From: Actinomycetes bacterium
GTDB lineage: Bacteria > Actinomycetota > Acidimicrobiia > Acidimicrobiales > RAAP-2
Length of the DNA stretch: 9,645 nucleotides
Reading direction: 5' to 3'
Assembly (NCBI GenBank): GCA_021826655.1
Contig: JAKAZC010000085.1
Location: 1 to 9,645 of the forward strand
A program made the position numbers and the translations under genes. Of the stretch, positions 6,485-9,645 are shown piece by piece. Under the pieces are notes generated by a model. That model was given only the letters and a program-made list of their open reading frames with translations, was not told where the DNA came from and made no database searches. Position 1 is the stretch's first letter, and each line of letters opens with the position of its first letter.

Positions 6485-6826
6485 ATGCGGCCCTACGAGA
6501 CCATGGTCATTTTCGATACCGGAGCCGATGAGGCCGCGGTGAACGGGGTCCTCGACCGGGCCCTGGCGGCGCTGCGGGCGAAGGGCGGGAACCCCGGCCG
6601 CGTCGAGCGCTGGGGCCGCCGGACCTTCGCCTACGAGCTCCGGCACAAGCGCGAGGGCTACTACGTGCTCATCGAGTTGAACGCCGAGCCCCCGGCCGTC
6701 GCCGACATGGAGCGGGTCCTCGTCCTGGCCGACGAGGTGCTCCGCCACAAGGTCATCCGGCTCCCGGACAAGGTCGCCGGCCGTCGAGCCGCCGCGGCAG
6801 CGGCGGCCGCCAACGGGGAGGGCTGA
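6485..6826 (+). CDS. rpsF: 30S ribosomal protein S6
   Basis: The 113-aa S6 binds the central domain of 16S rRNA with S18. The fold is recognisable from MRPYETMVIFDTGADE, WGRRTFAYELRHKREGYYVLIELNA and MERVLVLADEVLRHKVIRL. The tail is alanine-rich (an A-run ending NGEG), slightly longer than the minimal S6. The ATG at 6485 is preceded by AGAGGGAGGTG at 8-nt spacing. It is the first gene of rpsF-ssb-rpsR-rplI, followed by ssb after 2 nt, and is preceded by a structured leader probably used for feedback control. Confidence 0.96.
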   Translation: MRPYETMVIFDTGADEAAVNGVLDRALAALRAKGGNPGRVERWGRRTFAYELRHKREGYYVLIELNAEPPAVADMERVLVLADEVLRHKVIRLPDKVAGRRAAAAAAAANGEG

Positions 6827-6828
6827 CC

Positions 6829-7296
6829 ATGGCCGGGAATGCAGTCACGCTCGTAGGCAACATCACCCGCGACCCCGAACTCCGGTTCACCAACACGGGG
6901 CAGGCGACGGCCAGCTTCGGTCTGGCGGTCAATCGGCGGTGGCAGAACCGCCAGACCCAGGAATGGGAGGAGGCGACGTCCTTCTTCGACGTGGTCTGCT
7001 GGCGGGAAATGGCGGAGAACGCCGCCGAGTCGCTCAGCCGCGGCTCTCGGGTCATCGTCACCGGACGACTCGAGCAACGCAGCTGGGAGACGCCGGACGG
7101 CGACAAGCGGTCGAAGGTCGAGGTGGTCGCCGACGAGATCGGACCGAGCATCCGCTGGGCCACCGCGCAGGTCACCAAGAACGAGCGGCGGTCCCCGGGT
7201 GAGGGGCCGTCCGGCGGCGCCGCCCGCGGCGGGCAGTCGAGCGGGGGCGGCACACCTGCCGACTCCGGATACGGATACAGCGAGGAGCCTTTCTAG
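6829..7296 (+). CDS. ssb: single-stranded DNA-binding protein
   Basis: The 155-aa SSB coats single-stranded DNA during replication and repair. The OB fold covers about 1-112: [39 protein letters not shown] and [16 protein letters not shown]. Trp38, Trp58 and Trp86 lie near the positions of the base-stacking tryptophans of E. coli SSB. A Gly/Ser-rich linker leads to the acidic tip YSEEPF, the usual docking peptide for SSB partners. The ATG begins 2 nt after the rpsF stop and uses the GGGGAGGG that ends rpsF, so translation is probably coupled. Length and position, between the S6 and S18 genes, are standard. Confidence 0.96.
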   Translation: MAGNAVTLVGNITRDPELRFTNTGQATASFGLAVNRRWQNRQTQEWEEATSFFDVVCWREMAENAAESLSRGSRVIVTGRLEQRSWETPDGDKRSKVEVVADEIGPSIRWATAQVTKNERRSPGEGPSGGAARGGQSSGGGTPADSGYGYSEEPF

Positions 7297-7298
7297 TC

Positions 7299-7802
7299 AT
7301 GGCCAGGAACAATGATCGTGGGGGCAGCACCGCACGCCGGGCGCCGAAGGACAACGGTCGGCGCGTCAAGAAGAAGCCGTGTGCGCTGTGCAAGGACCGG
7401 GTGGAGTGGGTCGACTACAAGGACGTCGCCATGCTCCGCAAGTACATGAGCGACCGGGGCAAGATCCGGGCCCGCCGCGTGTCCGGCAACTGCACCCAGC
7501 ACCAGCGGGATGTCGCCATCGCCATCAAGACGGCGCGCGAGCTCGTACTGCTCCCCTATACGCAGCGCACCACCACCGAGCGTCCCGGCGGCCGAGGTGG
7601 TCGTGGCGGTCGCGACGGCGGATTCGGCGGGGGAGGTGGGCGTCGTGGACGCGACGAGGAGCGCACCCTGGGGGAGGACGGCGCATCGACGGCCATCCCC
7701 GACGGCACGCCCCCGCTCGACGTCGCCGAGGGTGACGTCGTCGTACCGGACGGCGGTGGCGAACCGGTCGCCGTCGAAGTGCCCGAGGCGGGTGGGGCGT
7801 GA
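7299..7802 (+). CDS. rpsR: 30S ribosomal protein S18 with long RGG-rich C-terminal extension
   Basis: Residues 1 to about 90 are a normal S18, the S6 partner on the 30S platform: [39 protein letters not shown] and [13 protein letters not shown]. Cys28, Cys31, Cys65 and His68 form the zinc site of the C+ type of S18. The protein then continues about 77 residues beyond the usual end. Residues 95-118 are an arginine-glycine stretch ([10 protein letters not shown], then [11 protein letters not shown]), and 119-167 are acidic and probably disordered. The extension stays in frame to a TGA that overlaps the rplI ATG by one base, which argues that it is real. The AGGAG site at 7283-7287 lies inside the end of ssb. 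The tail's function is unknown; RGG segments usually bind RNA. Confidence 0.94.
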   Translation: MARNNDRGGSTARRAPKDNGRRVKKKPCALCKDRVEWVDYKDVAMLRKYMSDRGKIRARRVSGNCTQHQRDVAIAIKTARELVLLPYTQRTTTERPGGRGGRGGRDGGFGGGGGRRGRDEERTLGEDGASTAIPDGTPPLDVAEGDVVVPDGGGEPVAVEVPEAGGA

Positions 7803-8248
7803 TGAAGGTCCTCCTCCGCAGTGACGTGGACGGGGTGGGAAAGCGCGGCGACATCATCGACGTAGCTGGTGGTTTCGCCCGCAATCATCTCCTGCCGGCC
7901 GGCAAGGCGATCCTCGCCTCCGACGGGGTCGAGGCCCAGGCCGCCGCCATGCGCACGTCCCGTGACCTACGGGACGCCCGGGACCGCGAGGGTTCCGAGA
8001 CCGTGGCCAAGACCTTGGTGGGGAACACCATCACCATCACGGCCCGCGCCGCCAACGACCGGCTCTTCGGCTCGGTCGGCACGGCCGACATCGTGCGTCA
8101 CGTCGAGGAGCAGACCGGGGCGGTGATCGACCGCCACGACCTGGTGCTCGAGGAGCCGATCAAGACGGTCGGCGAACACAGCGTCCGCGTCGAGCTGATC
8201 GGCGGCGTCGTCTTCGAGTTGACGGTGGACGTGGTGGCCGAGGCCTGA
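7802..8248 (+). CDS. rplI: 50S ribosomal protein L9
   Basis: The 148-aa L9 binds 23S rRNA near the base of the L1 stalk and helps keep frame during translation. The N-domain [32 protein letters not shown] is classic, with the conserved GFARNHLLP block. A charged connecting helix (about 45-75) and a C-domain (FGSVGTADIV, then VELTVDV-like strands) complete a normal-length protein. I chose ATG 7802 over the overlapping GTG 7799 because L9 begins MKV. Its A is the last base of the rpsR stop (TGATG), so the two are translationally coupled. It is the last gene before a strong hairpin. Confidence 0.96.
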   Translation: MKVLLRSDVDGVGKRGDIIDVAGGFARNHLLPAGKAILASDGVEAQAAAMRTSRDLRDARDREGSETVAKTLVGNTITITARAANDRLFGSVGTADIVRHVEEQTGAVIDRHDLVLEEPIKTVGEHSVRVELIGGVVFELTVDVVAEA

Positions 8249-8265
8249 TCCCGGTCGGCCGCTCC

Positions 8266-8298
8266 CGTGGTGGCCGGACCCGGGGCCGGTCCACCACG
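8266..8298 (+). terminator. Hairpin after rplI, probable end of the rpsF operon
   Basis: CGTGGTGG (8266-8273) pairs with CCACCACG (8291-8298), and CCGG (8274-8277) with CCGG (8286-8289), with one bulged T and an 8-nt loop: twelve pairs, 17 nt after the rplI stop. There is no T-tract, so it may terminate weakly or act as a 3' barrier. Confidence 0.5.
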
Positions 8299-8365
8299 AC
8301 CGTCACACCCACGGCCCATGATGGGGCGATGCCCCGTGTCAGCGGTCCCCCGTCGTCCGAGCCGG

Positions 8366-8450
8366 TCCCCAGGGTCGGTCCGGTTGTCCACGGCCGGTCC
8401 ACAGGCTCGACGTCGGCTTTCCCCAGGAAGATGCCCTTCCGCTCCACAGG
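8366..8450 (+). repeat. Four TCC(A/C)CAGG repeats with DnaA-box-like sites upstream of dnaB
   Basis: The 8-mer TCCCCAGG or TCCACAGG occurs in one orientation at 8366, 8398, 8420 and 8443 (spacings 32, 22 and 23 bp, close to whole helical turns). TTGTCCACG at 8384-8392 differs at one base from the actinobacterial DnaA box TTGTCCACA. CGGTCCACA (8395-8403) and CGCTCCACA (8440-8448) are weaker matches. The array lies in the rplI-dnaB spacer and could bind DnaA or another regulator of dnaB. It lacks the AT-rich unwinding element expected of an origin. Confidence 0.45.
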
Positions 8451-8475
8451 CCGGATGGGCGAGGGTTGACGCACC

Positions 8476-9645
8476 ATGGTCCAGGCATTCGACGACGCGC
8501 GACCCCGACGACTGCTCACCCCCCGAACCGGTGGGGCGAGCACGGCCGGGCGGGTTCCCCCGCACAACCTCGAGGCGGAGGAGTCCGTACTCGGGGCGAT
8601 GCTGCTGTCGCGCGACGCCATCGCCGCGGCCATGGAGACCTGCAAGGCAGAGGACTTCTACAAGGCGTCGCACGGCTACATCTTCGAGGCGGTCACGTCG
8701 CTCTACCAACGCGGCGAGCCGGCGGACTGGGTGACGGTGACCGAGGAGCTCCGCCGCCGCGACCTCCTCGAGTCGATCGGCGACACCTCGGTGTTCGTCA
8801 CCCTCCAGGCCAACACCCCGTCGGTCGGCAACGCCGAGTACTACGCCAAGATCGTGGAGGAGCTGGCCCTCCTGCGTCGACTGGTGTCCGTGGCGGGCGA
8901 GATCTCCGAGCTCGGGTACAGCGTTCCCGAGGACGTCTCGGAGGTGCTGGACCGGGCGGAGACCCTCGTCTTCGACGTCGCCCAACGCCGGGTGGTGGAC
9001 ACCATGACGCCGCTCGAGGAGCTGCTCGGTGCCACGCTCGACCACCTGGAGCAGCTCTTCGGCCGGAGTGAGACCGTCACCGGATTGGCGACCGGATACA
9101 CGGACCTCGACGAGCAGCTCGCCGGGCTGCAGCCGTCCAACCTGATCGTCGTCGGCGCCCGGCCGGCCATGGGCAAGACGGCGTTCGCCCTAGGCATGGT
9201 CGCCAACGCCGGGGTGAAGCTCAAGAAGCCGGTGCTCCTCTTCTCCCTCGAGATGAGCCACATGGAGCTCACCCAGCGCCTGCTCAGCTCCGAGGCCCGT
9301 GTCGACGCGAGCCGGATGCGGACGGGCAAACTGCGCGAGGCCGACTGGCCGAAGATCGGGAACGCCATCAGCCGGATGAGCGAAGCGCCCGTCTACATCG
9401 ACGACAACCCCAACCTCACGGTCATGGACATCCGGGCCCGGGCCCGCCGGCTGAAGAGCCGGGAGGGGCTCAGCCTGGTCGTCATCGACTACCTGCAGTT
9501 GATGACCGGGCGCCACGGGTCGGAGAACCGCCAGGTCGAGGTGTCCGAGATCAGCCGCGGCCTCAAGATCCTGGCCCGCGAGCTCGAAGTGCCGGTGGTG
9601 GCGCTGTCCCAGCTGTCGCGGTCCCTCGAGAGCCGGCCTGACAAG
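8476..9645 (+). CDS. dnaB: replicative DNA helicase DnaB (3' end beyond window)
   Basis: DnaB is the hexameric ring helicase that unwinds the replication fork. The visible 390 residues include the N-terminal primase-interacting domain (VPPHNLEAEESVLGAML at 27-43, YYAKIVEELALLRRL), a linker, and most of the RecA-like motor. The motor shows Walker A GARPAMGKT at 227-235 with Lys234, SLEMS with Glu259 as probable catalytic base, Walker B VVIDYLQL with Asp338, and ALSQLSR at 376-382. About 60-70 residues should lie beyond the edge. Walker A has no intein, although inteins are known in mycobacterial dnaB. The ATG at 8476 has GAGGG about 10 nt upstream. It is separated from rplI by a hairpin and a repeat-rich spacer, so it may have its own control. 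Confidence 0.95.
   Translation, partial: MVQAFDDARPRRLLTPRTGGASTAGRVPPHNLEAEESVLGAMLLSRDAIAAAMETCKAEDFYKASHGYIFEAVTSLYQRGEPADWVTVTEELRRRDLLESIGDTSVFVTLQANTPSVGNAEYYAKIVEELALLRRLVSVAGEISELGYSVPEDVSEVLDRAETLVFDVAQRRVVDTMTPLEELLGATLDHLEQLFGRSETVTGLATGYTDLDEQLAGLQPSNLIVVGARPAMGKTAFALGMVANAGVKLKKPVLLFSLEMSHMELTQRLLSSEARVDASRMRTGKLREADWPKIGNAISRMSEAPVYIDDNPNLTVMDIRARARRLKSREGLSLVVIDYLQLMTGRHGSENRQVEVSEISRGLKILARELEVPVVALSQLSRSLESRPDK

Noticed and set aside
8249..8475. The rplI-dnaB spacer as chromosomal oriC.
   Set aside because: It has only one near-consensus DnaA box, no AT-rich unwinding element, and dnaA/dnaN are not adjacent.
9151..9645. Intein in dnaB.
   Set aside because: Walker A and the following motifs are uninterrupted in the visible part; the region past the right edge cannot be judged.
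1..9645. CRISPR array, insertion sequence, prophage, tRNA or rRNA gene, defence or toxin-antitoxin system.
   Set aside because: I saw no spacer-repeat array, transposase, terminal repeats with duplications, tRNA-like cloverleaf or such protein families; nearly all of the window is housekeeping coding sequence.

Overview
This window reads as a chromosomal, near-origin segment from a high-GC actinobacterium (Actinomycetota). The evidence is the uniformly GC-rich coding style and the gene content: a DUF6049-type secreted protein, an HD-domain CCA tRNA nucleotidyltransferase, actinobacterial Ino1, a PadR regulator, a DUF5318-type protein, and the rpsF-ssb-rpsR-rplI-dnaB block. From memory of Mycobacterium tuberculosis, the ino1 to dnaB part resembles Rv0046c-Rv0058 and the left part resembles Rv3907c-Rv3909, i.e. 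the two arms beside oriC. A class such as Acidimicrobiia is possible but not shown by the sequence.

Layout: positions 1-1335 (minus) hold the N-terminal part of a DUF6049-like secreted or anchored protein that runs off the left edge. It diverges from pcnA/cca (1377-2777, plus), with only 41 bp between the start codons and a -10-like hexamer for each direction. pcnA converges with ino1 (2812-3909, minus), which lies downstream of a PadR-family gene (3986-4735, minus). PadR diverges from a small four-cysteine protein (4939-5382, plus). The space between them holds an AT-rich operator-like site with three alternating half-sites. panB follows (5539-6354, plus); it is intact at both ends but carries an in-frame amber codon where the family's catalytic glutamate should be.

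The right half is the ribosomal/replication operon: a leader with two stacked hairpins, rpsF, ssb, rpsR (with an unusual RGG-rich plus acidic C-terminal extension), and rplI starting on the rpsR stop codon. A strong hairpin follows rplI. Then comes a 227-bp spacer with phased TCC(A/C)CAGG repeats that include DnaA-box-like sequences, and replicative helicase dnaB, which is cut by the right edge.

Functionally the window is mostly housekeeping: tRNA maturation, inositol phosphate supply (phosphatidylinositol/mycothiol precursor), pantothenate synthesis, translation and replication. I see no defence system, mobile element, CRISPR array or obvious novel multi-gene system. The points most worth checking are the panB lesion, the three-half-site operator, the S18 tail, the repeats before dnaB, apparent leaderless promoters, and the pcnA-ino1 junction.
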